The notes under the pieces: generated by a model
The model's database searches: none
Told to the model about the DNA's origin: nothing
What the model saw: the letters and a program-made list of their open reading frames with translations, nothing else
Position numbers and translations under genes: made by a program
Shown: in pieces, positions 1 to 7,585 of the stretch
Numbering within the stretch: position 1 is the stretch's first letter
Layout of the letters: each line of letters begins with the position of its first letter
NCBI GenBank assembly: GCA_019115425.1
Contig: DXDO01000178.1
Coordinates: 1-10,067, forward strand
Reading direction: 5' to 3'
Origin: Candidatus Agathobaculum merdigallinarum
Lineage (GTDB): Bacteria; Bacillota; Clostridia; Oscillospirales; Butyricicoccaceae
DNA length: 10,067 nucleotides

Positions 1-796
1 CATAGGCGTTCAGGTTCAACAGGGCGGTAGACGTGGACATCTTTGCCGCGTAGTAGCCCTGATCGTTTTCCAGCGTATACGTTGTGATTGCTTCCAGCTC
101 TTCCCGTGGAATAGCTGCGGTAAACAGGCTGTTCACAAAGGTATAGCCTGTCGTTACATCCATGTTGATAATATCCGAAAGGTTGGTTTTTGCGGTTTCA
201 AAATTGCGCATCTGGGTTGACAGCTCGGTTTCCAGCGTTTCCACCGTTTTTTCCATCTTGTCGATATCCGCTTGCGTGGCGTCGCCCGTGCGCAGACGCA
301 TCTGGTTGCGTTCCAGCTCCTCCCGCGCTGTCTCCAAACGCTCTTTCGTTAAAGCAACCTTTTCCTGCAATATGTAAGCGTCAAGATAGGCAGTATTTAC
401 CTCCAACAGCGCCGCATATCGCAGATCCTCCAGCTCATGCTGCATGGTTGTGATATCTGCTTGCAAGGTGATCGGCTTGATCTGCAGGTCATACTCCTCG
501 GTCATGTTCAGCTTTTCCGGGAATTTGAAGCTAAGCAGCGGCGTCCAACGGAACGAAGTCAGGTTCTTGACCTTGGCCTTGATTGCGTCGACTGCTTCCA
601 CATATTTCATTTTCTGCAAAGTGATCTCGTTGCTCTGCTTAGAGATATCGGAGCTGTTTGAAACAGCAAGCGCCTGCGCCTGCGCAAGCAGCAGCCTTTG
701 CTCGGCCGCCGCTGCTTGGGGCGGACATACCGCCGATAGAAGCGCCGCCGCAGCCATCAGGCCGGTCAGTCGCCGCGTCCAGTTCCGCAGTCTCAT
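1..796 (-). CDS. TolC/outer-membrane-efflux-like exported coiled-coil protein (3' end cut by window)
   Basis: The frame is open from an ATG at 796 to the left edge, giving 265 visible residues without a stop. An AAGGAGG ribosome binding site lies six bases before the ATG. Residues 1-31 form a signal peptide: a basic MRLRNWTRR start, an Ala/Leu-rich core, and a likely cleavage after the AAAA stretch near residue 31. The segment at residues 110-210 is long, helical and charged, with the TolC-family (OEP) pattern: YLDAYILQEKVAL, then LETAREELERNQ, the turn RLRTGDATQADI, then a second heptad helix ending TAKTNLSDIINMD. Known OEP proteins form trimeric export ducts in diderms, and Clostridia carry shorter OEP-like proteins of unknown role. 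The stop of the MORN gene is only 31 nt upstream, so it shares that operon. Family assignment is good; whether it forms a channel is unknown, because the beta-barrel parts cannot be judged from this fragment. Confidence 0.82.
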   Translation of the reverse strand, partial: MRLRNWTRRLTGLMAAAALLSAVCPPQAAAAEQRLLLAQAQALAVSNSSDISKQSNEITLQKMKYVEAVDAIKAKVKNLTSFRWTPLLSFKFPEKLNMTEEYDLQIKPITLQADITTMQHELEDLRYAALLEVNTAYLDAYILQEKVALTKERLETAREELERNQMRLRTGDATQADIDKMEKTVETLETELSTQMRNFETAKTNLSDIINMDVTTGYTFVNSLFTAAIPREELEAITTYTLENDQGYYAAKMSTSTALLNLNAY

Positions 797-827
797 ATTG
801 CGCCTCCTTCCCTGCAATTATCCCCGC

Positions 828-2048
828 TCACTCCGCCTTGGAGATAGCGTAAAAATCAAACTGATCCCCGTTTTCCTCGCTGGTGTAGAAGGTGTAGAGC
901 AAACCTTCCCACGCAAACGAATGGATATATGCACTATAATTCTGGTCATAGCCCGTGACATTGACCGCTTCTTCAAACGCGGCCTCTGTCTGCATATCCA
1001 CCTTACTGAAACGCAGCGAGCTATCTCCCTGCAGGCGGTTGATCGTCACCGCCTCGCCCAGCAGCACGGGGGTTGCGCCCTCATATTCGCTGAGCCCCAA
1101 ACTTGCGGCAACCTCGCTGATGGTAGTGCAGGTCACACCGTCCAGCAGCACTTCGGTCGCCGGGATAAAGACCGTATCGACCGTCCACTCCGGTTCAAGT
1201 GATTCCGAACCATCCTTCAGGCCGCAAACTACATTGATTTCCTTCATATCGATGCAAGACTCCGTATCCGTGGAGTACAGCGTCTGCGCGCCCGTATACA
1301 TGGCGGCAACCTCAGCCATGGTTTTGCCGAGCAGCTCATCGTACACAATGCCGCCATTTCGGAAATTGCCGGTGTACACTGCGCCGCCGCCTGTCCCGTA
1401 TAACGTGCCCGCACCCATTCGTTCACCGCGGGAATATTCTCCCTCGTATTCGAGCACACCGTTCATGCGGTATTCCTTACCTGTCCCATCATACAGATTA
1501 TCAACAAAGTTACCCGTGTACCGAACACCTGCGCCCGGATAGTACAGCGTGCCCGCGCCGTTGTATTTGCTGCCGGAGAAAGCGCCTTCATACACCAGTG
1601 CGCCGTCGGCATTATACAGCGAACCGCTTCCTTCAGCCGCACCTTTGTCCACCGCCCCGATGTAAGCGACATAGCCATCTTGTGCGGTTACACGTACATT
1701 GCCGCTGTAAAACTTCAGTACGATCGAATCGTACCGATAAGTCGGGATACCCTGCCCGCCCTTTCCGATCCAGCCCGAGCCAACCTGCCACAACACGACC
1801 AGACAAACCACGCACAGCGATATGACCACCGCATACGCCAGCCGCTTGCTGACCAGCCACCGGAATACCGGATAATAGTCCTTCTTATCCTTGGGCCGTA
1901 CGTCGAATAGTTTGGTAAAAAACTGACGCAGGCTGGAGATGACCTTGGTTTGCCAGAAAGAGGGGGTCAGCAGCAGCCGAACCTTGTTCCATAAAGAGGT
2001 AGCCTTTGCCCGGAATGCAGAAAACAGGGTATCAAAAAGCTTTTTCAC
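828..2048 (-). CDS. Single-pass membrane protein with extracytoplasmic MORN repeats
   Basis: A 406-residue protein. A GTG at 2048-2046 is the start: an in-frame TGA lies three codons upstream, and AAAGGAGG sits about 11 bases before it. Residues 1-69 are basic and cytoplasmic by the positive-inside rule. One transmembrane helix spans about 70-88 (LAYAVVISLCVVCLVVLW). Residues 123-235 carry about four to five MORN-type units, visible as YEGAFSGSKYNGAGTLYYP, YTGNFVDNLYDGTGKEYR, YEGEYSRGERMGAGTLYG and YTGNFRNGG. Residues 236-406 are an unrecognised acidic globular tail with possibly two related halves (LGKTMAEVAAMY and CTTISEVAASLG). MORN repeats are beta-hairpin units that often act as scaffolds or bind lipid or partner proteins; here the predicted topology puts them outside the cytoplasm. 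The gene follows the pseudocyclase receptor by 37 nt. The role is inferred to be structural or envelope-scaffolding; no enzyme motif is seen. Confidence 0.88.
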   Translation of the reverse strand: MKKLFDTLFSAFRAKATSLWNKVRLLLTPSFWQTKVISSLRQFFTKLFDVRPKDKKDYYPVFRWLVSKRLAYAVVISLCVVCLVVLWQVGSGWIGKGGQGIPTYRYDSIVLKFYSGNVRVTAQDGYVAYIGAVDKGAAEGSGSLYNADGALVYEGAFSGSKYNGAGTLYYPGAGVRYTGNFVDNLYDGTGKEYRMNGVLEYEGEYSRGERMGAGTLYGTGGGAVYTGNFRNGGIVYDELLGKTMAEVAAMYTGAQTLYSTDTESCIDMKEINVVCGLKDGSESLEPEWTVDTVFIPATEVLLDGVTCTTISEVAASLGLSEYEGATPVLLGEAVTINRLQGDSSLRFSKVDMQTEAAFEEAVNVTGYDQNYSAYIHSFAWEGLLYTFYTSEENGDQFDFYAISKAE

Positions 2049-2085
2049 AGGGCTTCAGGCCTCCTTTTCTCATTGGGATATCCGG

Positions 2086-4707
2086 TCAGTGAGAAATGCC
2101 GAACAGATCGTAGCAGGCTTCCTCACCAACACCAGCGTTAAAGTAATGCTCGCACGCAAACAGATACCAGCGCGCAATGCCGTCCTCCGGACAAAGCCGC
2201 AGGATTGCAAGGAACAGGTTCCTTGCCAAATAGAAATCGTTTTGGTAGAAACAGCGGATCGCTTCCTGCAGGCGGGGATCGTACTGCTCGCGCTTGGCGC
2301 GCTCCAACTCGCCGTAGCAGTCAAGCACCTCGTAAAGCTTGCACATCCCCTTGTCCTCCGACGAGGAGAAGAAACCGATATAGCGCGTGCTGAATCGCTC
2401 GGTCAGCGTTTCGAGGAACGCATCCGTCACCACCAGACGGCAGCCGGTTTCCGCAAGCTGCGCCAGCTTTCCGGTGAAGAAGCTGACCTCGGCCGAAGCG
2501 AGATAGGGGAACGCTTCGTCCTCCGCTCCGGCCACACCGTACAAGAAACGCGCGTTGTGCAGCAACGCAAAGCAATCCTGCGCGCCCTCTACAGCCGCGT
2601 TTTCACCCAGCAAATTCACCAGCGCATGCACACCCTTATCCGGTTCCTCCGTGAACAGTACGCGGATAGCATTCAGGTCAAAGCCGCTGGTCAGCAGCAC
2701 GCCGCCCTGCGGGCGGATATTGCTGCTGATGGCTCGAAAGCAACGATTTACATAGTCCATAAAGGCCTTGTCGTCCAGCGCGGCGCGCATACGCGCAGCG
2801 CCCGCGACTGTGATCAGGCCAATCGCCCCATCCGCCGCGGTTAGATCGCCGCAGGACACCTCGGTAATCGTACCGCGGCCGAGCAGACGTTCCAGTCCCT
2901 GTGGAACGAAGCGCTGACAAGACGCTAAGGTCATATTCATCTCATAATCACGGATCGCCATGCCAACGGCCAGCTCCTGCAACGAACGCCATAGCCGACC
3001 CAGCTCGTCATCCGCGCATTTGATCTCATCCAGATTGGTATCGCCGATTGCCAGTCGATCCATCTGCTCGGCCAACGAACCAATTGGCCGCAGAGTATGC
3101 CGGATCAGCATTGTCAGCGCCAGCACACACAACACGAATATCAGTACGGCGCAGCCCAGAAACAGGCCCAGCCATCCGGTATTCCACCATGGTCCGCCAG
3201 CCTCTGTCACCACAAACGCCAGCACAGCGGTCATTTCCCCTGCCTGCCGCACCGGAACGGCGCTCAGGCTGGCTGCACGACCATCCAGCGTAAGACGGCT
3301 ATTGGTTGAAAATCCACGCTCCATCGTGGACTCCACACTGCGCAGCAGCTCAGCATTAGATGCCAGCCCATCCTGTGAAATGTATAGTGGCGCGGCCATT
3401 CCATCCTCGCGGGTCGTATAGACCGCGCAAGCCACCATCACACCGGTGTCCTCCGCCGTATCGAGCATACCCTCCATCAGTTCCTGCGTCTCGTTACTGT
3501 TTGTCAGTCCATTCCGCTGCAACACGGCAGCGGCGTTTTGCGCATGCCAGGAGGCGTTCTCTTCATTTTTGACATTGTTCAGCCGGAATATTGCACCGAC
3601 GCAAAGCAACGTCATCGCCGCAAAAAACACAGCCGACAATCCAATTGCTGCCACGGTCATCCGATTGCGCAGTCGGTGCTGCTGTATCGTGCGGTAAACA
3701 AACGCTGCAAGCAGCAGTACCGCCAGCATGATCACCGCCGTCATCGCCATGGCCGGCCAGCGGAGCTGAAACCGGATAGAGAACGGCACTTCCAGCCGTT
3801 CAATCAAGCTGACATCTTCGCCCTCTGAACGAGCCAGCGCCACCCTGCCCTCCTCCGTGCAGACACGTATCACCAGCTGGCTGACGGTCGCCGCACCGGA
3901 AAGCACAGTTTCAGACATCTCCCGCTCGCGCAGACGCGATGCGGTTCCGGTCAGGAAATCACCCTTCTGCGCGCCGCGTGCCCAAAGATAGCCGTCTGAC
4001 GCGTAAAGCCCGCTTACCGGCGCGCTTTCCTCCGACACGCTTATCTCCTCAACAGACAACCCTCTGGTACGGATCAGTGTCCCGTCCGATCGAAGCGCAC
4101 ACATTGTGTCGCCGCCACCGCATACAGCGGTGAGCACCTTACCGCCCGCCGGCACATCTGCCGCCGCAACCGACAGCATCTCGCGCTCCTCTTTTTCCAG
4201 ATCAAGGCGGTATAGTGCCAGCGTATCGATTTGTTCTCCTGCCTTGCTGCCCTTGCCTACACAAGTAAGGTACAACATACCATCCGATACGGAAAGGTCG
4301 GTCACCCGCACATCGCCCATGTGATCACTGTACAGCAGAGCGGCCTCACCACTTGCCATATCCAGCTGGACCAGCTCCCATCCGTCCATGGATGCCAAGC
4401 GCCCGTTTCCGTAGCGACGGATAAAATAGATGTGACCATCCGCCACCGCTACCGGTCCTACCGCGCTCACGCGACCGTCCGCACGGCTGTCTTCCTCATA
4501 GCAGTACAGCACACGACCTTCCCTATCCGCAGACAGGATGCGCGAATGCGCGCCGTCGTTTGCCGTCATATATACATTACCATCCGCATCGAACGTCATA
4601 TCCGCCGAAACATCCTCGAGTGGAAGCACGTCCAACGGCAGAAACAGAGCGCACAGGACTCCAAGCAGCAGCACAAGCAGCCCGATCCAAAGCCCTTTTT
4701 TTCTCAT
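2086..4707 (-). CDS. Four-pass receptor: beta-propeller-like domain, sensor-like domain, HAMP, degenerate class III cyclase domain
   Basis: An 873-residue protein with an ATG at 4707 and AAAGGGGAG nine bases upstream. Domains in order: TM1 at 5-23; an external beta-rich region at 30-310 with six DG-hydrophobic repeats (DGNVYMT 42, DGHIYFI 90, DGMLYLT 142, DGTLIRT 208, DGYLWAR 238, EGRVALA 286), like a propeller; TM2 at 318-338; a short basic loop; TM3 at 351-373; an external sensor-like domain at 374-507; TM4 at 511-534; HAMP at 535-588 with the RPIGSLAEQMDRLAIGD signature; a cyclase-like domain at about 596-797; and a helical TPR-like tail at 800-873. The cyclase family is recognisable from RFVPQGLERLLG, the VTDAFLETL...RYIGF end and the C-terminal YEVLD. 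The metal-binding Asp of the usual FSDIRGFT stretch is replaced (GLITVAGAA, 629-637), and the second Asp region and the Asn-Arg pair are not recognisable. It is probably a signalling pseudoenzyme rather than a cAMP producer. Confidence 0.87.
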   Translation of the reverse strand: MRKKGLWIGLLVLLLGVLCALFLPLDVLPLEDVSADMTFDADGNVYMTANDGAHSRILSADREGRVLYCYEEDSRADGRVSAVGPVAVADGHIYFIRRYGNGRLASMDGWELVQLDMASGEAALLYSDHMGDVRVTDLSVSDGMLYLTCVGKGSKAGEQIDTLALYRLDLEKEEREMLSVAAADVPAGGKVLTAVCGGGDTMCALRSDGTLIRTRGLSVEEISVSEESAPVSGLYASDGYLWARGAQKGDFLTGTASRLREREMSETVLSGAATVSQLVIRVCTEEGRVALARSEGEDVSLIERLEVPFSIRFQLRWPAMAMTAVIMLAVLLLAAFVYRTIQQHRLRNRMTVAAIGLSAVFFAAMTLLCVGAIFRLNNVKNEENASWHAQNAAAVLQRNGLTNSNETQELMEGMLDTAEDTGVMVACAVYTTREDGMAAPLYISQDGLASNAELLRSVESTMERGFSTNSRLTLDGRAASLSAVPVRQAGEMTAVLAFVVTEAGGPWWNTGWLGLFLGCAVLIFVLCVLALTMLIRHTLRPIGSLAEQMDRLAIGDTNLDEIKCADDELGRLWRSLQELAVGMAIRDYEMNMTLASCQRFVPQGLERLLGRGTITEVSCGDLTAADGAIGLITVAGAARMRAALDDKAFMDYVNRCFRAISSNIRPQGGVLLTSGFDLNAIRVLFTEEPDKGVHALVNLLGENAAVEGAQDCFALLHNARFLYGVAGAEDEAFPYLASAEVSFFTGKLAQLAETGCRLVVTDAFLETLTERFSTRYIGFFSSSEDKGMCKLYEVLDCYGELERAKREQYDPRLQEAIRCFYQNDFYLARNLFLAILRLCPEDGIARWYLFACEHYFNAGVGEEACYDLFGISH

Positions 4708-4746
4708 TGCGGCATTCTCCCCTTTGTTCCGCCCGCAGCGGATAGT

Positions 4747-5610
4747 TTACCCTCTTCCGTCCAGCCGTTCAGTGCCGACCACATCCATCGAATGCTCAAA
4801 CAGACGGAACAGCGGCACATCACCGAAAATCAACTGGGACAGAAGGACCAGCACCGTAACGATTACGATGACCACCGAAGCTGCCAGCAGCCAGCGGAAC
4901 CAGCGATCCCTATTGCGCAGCCATATTCCCTTGAGCCGCTTACGCAGCGACGGCTTGCGCTCGGGCACCACGGTCAACCGGATATCACGATACAGCTCGG
5001 TCAAGCTTTGATAGGCGGACTTTTCCAGTTTCATATGCAGCAGCTTCATGCTCTTCAATCGATGATTCTGCTCAAGCAGATCAAGCACCTGACTGACGCA
5101 CAGGTCAGTGCATACCGTTTCATCATCCGCCGGATCGAGCTGGGACAGATCGACCGCATAAGTGAAATAGATTGTGCCGTCCTGCGCAATATTCACACAG
5201 TCCTGTTCGAGCAGGCAGCAAAGCAGCGGAAACGGCAGCGGACTGGACAGGCACGCCATGACCAGATCGATGCTGATGCGCTCGCGCTCCTGCACACTAG
5301 ATGCATGTCCTGCCGCAAAGCGCCGCAACGGACGCGGAGGCTGGTAATCAAACAGGAAACACATACTCTCACCCTCGGCAAACCGAGCGATGAAAGGGGC
5401 TTCCCCTTCCAGCAGCTCGCGCGGCATGTTTTCAAACAACTCCAGCAGCGTTCTGACACATGCCCGGTCGCGTACCACCCATAGCGTGTACTTTGCCCCG
5501 ATTGGCGAACGGAGATCACGGCAGACCAGAACGTCATTCTGTGTGCCACGCAGCGCCTCGTGAATGGGCTCAAGCAACATATTCTCCGCACGGTATATCA
5601 ATGAACCCAT
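4747..5610 (-). CDS. Single-pass membrane protein, possible pseudokinase-like cytoplasmic region
   Basis: A 287-residue protein. The ATG at 5610 is preceded by AAAGGAAGGGGG. Residues 1-230 are soluble and predicted cytoplasmic, with a strongly basic stretch at 213-238 (PERKPSLRKRLKG) just before a transmembrane helix at 239-262. About 25 residues follow outside, including a short acidic tail. I do not recognise a family with certainty. The order of elements at 68-160 resembles a kinase fold without catalytic residues: a hinge-like FLFDYQPP, a helix, then DCVNIAQDGTIYFTYAVDL where a kinase would have its catalytic loop and DFG. A single-pass protein with a cytoplasmic pseudokinase is the architecture of EssB/YukC of type VII secretion, but no EssB-specific motif is seen. 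It sits 25 nt after the CIS-like gene and 39 nt before the pseudocyclase gene, so it is probably a membrane partner in the same complex. Confidence 0.78.
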   Translation of the reverse strand: MGSLIYRAENMLLEPIHEALRGTQNDVLVCRDLRSPIGAKYTLWVVRDRACVRTLLELFENMPRELLEGEAPFIARFAEGESMCFLFDYQPPRPLRRFAAGHASSVQERERISIDLVMACLSSPLPFPLLCCLLEQDCVNIAQDGTIYFTYAVDLSQLDPADDETVCTDLCVSQVLDLLEQNHRLKSMKLLHMKLEKSAYQSLTELYRDIRLTVVPERKPSLRKRLKGIWLRNRDRWFRWLLAASVVIVIVTVLVLLSQLIFGDVPLFRLFEHSMDVVGTERLDGRG

Positions 5611-5635
5611 CCCCCTTCCTTTGCGCTGTACTTCG

Positions 5636-7447
5636 TTATTCCGCCGGCTTGTCCTGTTCCGGCTCGTCTATCTTTTTAACCACCGCATAAGCATAGGTGC
5701 TGATCAGCGGATCTGCCGTGCAGGCGATTCGTATCTCGTAAACACCCTCGCGTGACGGCGCGGTATACACGCCGTCCGTCGTAATCTCGCCCGACCCTTT
5801 TTCGGTGAGCGCATAGGTCAGCGTACACGGCTCCATGTTATGGAACCGAACGTTGATATACCGGCTTTCTCTTGTGCCCATGACGATCGTAGGCGGCACA
5901 GGAGCAATACGCTTGCCCTTGATATCGCGCTCCAGCTTATCACCCACGCTCGGGATCTTGTAAGCCATCCAGCGCAGAACGAGCAGCACATTGTCGGTCT
6001 CCTCCTGCATTCTGGCGGCAACCATAAAGCTGCCCCGATCACTCATCACCTTGACCGCCAGCTCCGCCCGCGGCACAGGCACAGACTCGTTTGCAAACAG
6101 CTCAGCGTTGCCGTAAATAATGCTGCGCGAGGGCTGCCCGGTTTTGGAGTCCTCCGCTAGGTATTCAAACCCAAGGCTGACGAACACATCCCCCTTGCCA
6201 AGCCCATGCATGATCTCGTCCGAGTAGAAAATCCGCCCCGGACGCGCATCCCGGCTTACCGGAATCTCGCATAGCCCGGTGGTAAAAAGCGGCTCGCGCG
6301 GCATGAGCTGGTTGGCAGTCTGCCCGTTTTCCGTTTCTGCAGGCCGCATGATATGGTACGACTCATTCGCACCGCCGTAATAAGTACGCAGTTCACGCCG
6401 CTGTGCTTCCTCCAGATTGGTATGCACATACTGCTTGATGCCGTTTTCTCGCACCGATTCAATCATGCAATTATTCTGCGTGCGCTGAAGCGTCATCTCA
6501 GCCAGACAGATATAATCCGCTCCGGCGGCCAGCGCGCGGCTCTCCAGGCTGACCCTCGCAAGCTCACGATCGATGATCTCCTCCAGCCCCGTCGGCTCGA
6601 CCACAGCACGCGCCGTCAGCTTTTCTCCCAACTGCACCCGCTGCCCATCCAGACGGATATCCAGTCTGCCGGGCTCAGAAATCACCACAGAATCCTCCGC
6701 AGGGCGCTCCTGTGCGGTCAGCCATACGCTGCGCTCAATCCGCTCACCACGGGCAGGCGTAAAGTCCGCCACCGTGATTTTGGTCTCATGCGACCCATCC
6801 TCCGCCGCCAGCGCGGGTGACTGCAGCGTACACTCCATGAAGAAGGAACGCTGGTTGTCGGAGAGTTTTGTTACGGAAACCGTCATCCGCACCCTACTTC
6901 CGCACGGGATAAAAGCAGGGATGCTCAGCTCCACTGCATAGTCCTCATCCATATAAAGCGGTATGCGGCTGAAAAATTCATTTTCCGGCGGTTCGGGTCG
7001 GATTGCCTGATCCGCGTCCAGCAGCACCAGCGACACGCCTTCACGCAGACGGTTCATTTCATATTCTTCCTGATCCCGACGATTGACCGTATAGACCGGC
7101 TGCTCTGGCGTTTCCTGATAGCGAAGACACAGGCAGGCACGATCACTCTCCAGTTGCTCGAACCCCTCGATCATGCTGAGTTTGCGCACGATCGAACTGT
7201 CCAGCACCAGCTCCCGCCCCAGACTATCCAGCGCAACGCCGGATTCAACCATCAGCGAAACGTCATCCAGCGCATATACACCGAGCCCACAGACAATGCC
7301 CGCACCAAACAGCATTTCGTTGAGAAAACGCCGTTTATTCCCTTCATAGGTTTGCTCGGCCTGAAAATCCGCCGAAGTCAGCAGCTTTCCAACGTAGTAT
7401 CGGTTTCGTTCAAAAGGAAAAAGCTGTTTGTTGTTCAAAGCAAGCAC
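5636..7447 (-). CDS. Contractile-injection/phage-tail-operon-type protein with C-terminal Ig-like domain
   Basis: About 600 residues and the first gene of the leftward operon. Residues 11-82 match, from memory, an N-terminal domain seen in proteins of extracellular contractile injection system and phage-tail-like operons: ERNRYYVGKLLTSADF, EQTYEGNKRRFLNEMLFG, GIVCGLGV, and VALDSLGRELVL (residues 71-82). The middle part, about 100-460, is beta-rich and unassigned. Residues 515-590 look like a bacterial Ig-like domain, with GSGEITTDGVYTAPSREGVY and a final beta-strand. There is no signal peptide and no membrane helix. The start is unsure: a GTG at 7447 heads the longest frame with only weak GGGG before it, while a TTG at 7438 (codon 4) has GGGGTG six bases upstream, in register with anti-SD. 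It could be a baseplate or spike-associated protein, or an unrelated surface assembly protein that shares the domain. Confidence 0.8.
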   Translation of the reverse strand: MLALNNKQLFPFERNRYYVGKLLTSADFQAEQTYEGNKRRFLNEMLFGAGIVCGLGVYALDDVSLMVESGVALDSLGRELVLDSSIVRKLSMIEGFEQLESDRACLCLRYQETPEQPVYTVNRRDQEEYEMNRLREGVSLVLLDADQAIRPEPPENEFFSRIPLYMDEDYAVELSIPAFIPCGSRVRMTVSVTKLSDNQRSFFMECTLQSPALAAEDGSHETKITVADFTPARGERIERSVWLTAQERPAEDSVVISEPGRLDIRLDGQRVQLGEKLTARAVVEPTGLEEIIDRELARVSLESRALAAGADYICLAEMTLQRTQNNCMIESVRENGIKQYVHTNLEEAQRRELRTYYGGANESYHIMRPAETENGQTANQLMPREPLFTTGLCEIPVSRDARPGRIFYSDEIMHGLGKGDVFVSLGFEYLAEDSKTGQPSRSIIYGNAELFANESVPVPRAELAVKVMSDRGSFMVAARMQEETDNVLLVLRWMAYKIPSVGDKLERDIKGKRIAPVPPTIVMGTRESRYINVRFHNMEPCTLTYALTEKGSGEITTDGVYTAPSREGVYEIRIACTADPLISTYAYAVVKKIDEPEQDKPAE

Positions 7448-7469
7448 CCCATTTTCTCAAAACCAGTGT

Positions 7470-7489
7470 GAGGAATGCGCAGAATCCTC
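7470..7489 (-). promoter_or_regulatory. Orphan Shine-Dalgarno-like element inside a small hairpin in the operon leader
   Basis: On the minus strand the leader reads TGGGGAGGA, a near-perfect Shine-Dalgarno stretch, at 7493-7485, but no ATG, GTG or TTG follows at a usable distance. GAGGA at 7489-7485 can pair with TCCTC at 7474-7470, leaving a 10-base loop that contains TGCGCA. An ATT-started 16-codon frame would end overlapping the TTG start of the next gene, but ATT starts are rare. It could be a leader-peptide or decoy ribosome site, or chance. Confidence 0.3.
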
Positions 7490-7513
7490 CCCATACCGGT
7501 CTGTTAATCCTGC

Positions 7514-7555
7514 GCAGACCGCGAAGCCATATCTCATCAATCTACCGCGGTCTGC
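7514..7555 (-). repeat. Perfect 10-base inverted repeat in the operon leader
   Basis: GCAGACCGCG at 7514-7523 and its exact complement CGCGGTCTGC at 7546-7555 are separated by 22 bases. In the leftward transcript it begins about 11 nt after the predicted start point. No T-run follows, so it is not a terminator. It could be an RNA stem-loop that stabilises the leader or a DNA operator. The octamer TGCGCAGA at 7511-7518, overlapping its edge, recurs at 7476-7483. Confidence 0.6.
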
Positions 7556-7572
7556 ATCATCATTACTGTATG

Positions 7573-7581
7573 ATTATACCA
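7573..7581 (-). promoter_or_regulatory. Extended -10 promoter of the leftward operon
   Basis: On the minus strand TGG-TATAAT is a perfect extended -10 element. Transcription would start near 7566, giving a leader of roughly 120 nt. No good -35 lies 16-18 bases upstream; the nearest TTGTCG (7594-7589) is only 10 bases away. This pattern fits a promoter that needs an activator. It lies between the kinase terminator and the first operon gene. Confidence 0.65.
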
Positions 7582-7585
7582 CATC

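Noticed and set aside
1939..2844. 301-residue plus-strand frame
   Set aside because: It mirrors the cyclase-like region on the other strand and has no family motif.
4728..4742. Small hairpin TCCGC/GCGGA between the pseudokinase-like and pseudocyclase genes
   Set aside because: The stem is only 5 bases with no T-run, common in GC-rich DNA; not a terminator.
4231..5484. 417-residue plus-strand frame
   Set aside because: It is antisense to two genes with clear domains, is rich in His, Gln and Arg, and has no recognisable motif or ribosome site.
7449..7493. ATT-initiated leader peptide after TGGGGAGGA
   Set aside because: ATT starts are very rare, and the small frame has no supporting pattern; kept only as an orphan ribosome site.
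7511..7560. Operon leader inverted repeat as a terminator or attenuator
   Set aside because: No T-run follows on either strand.
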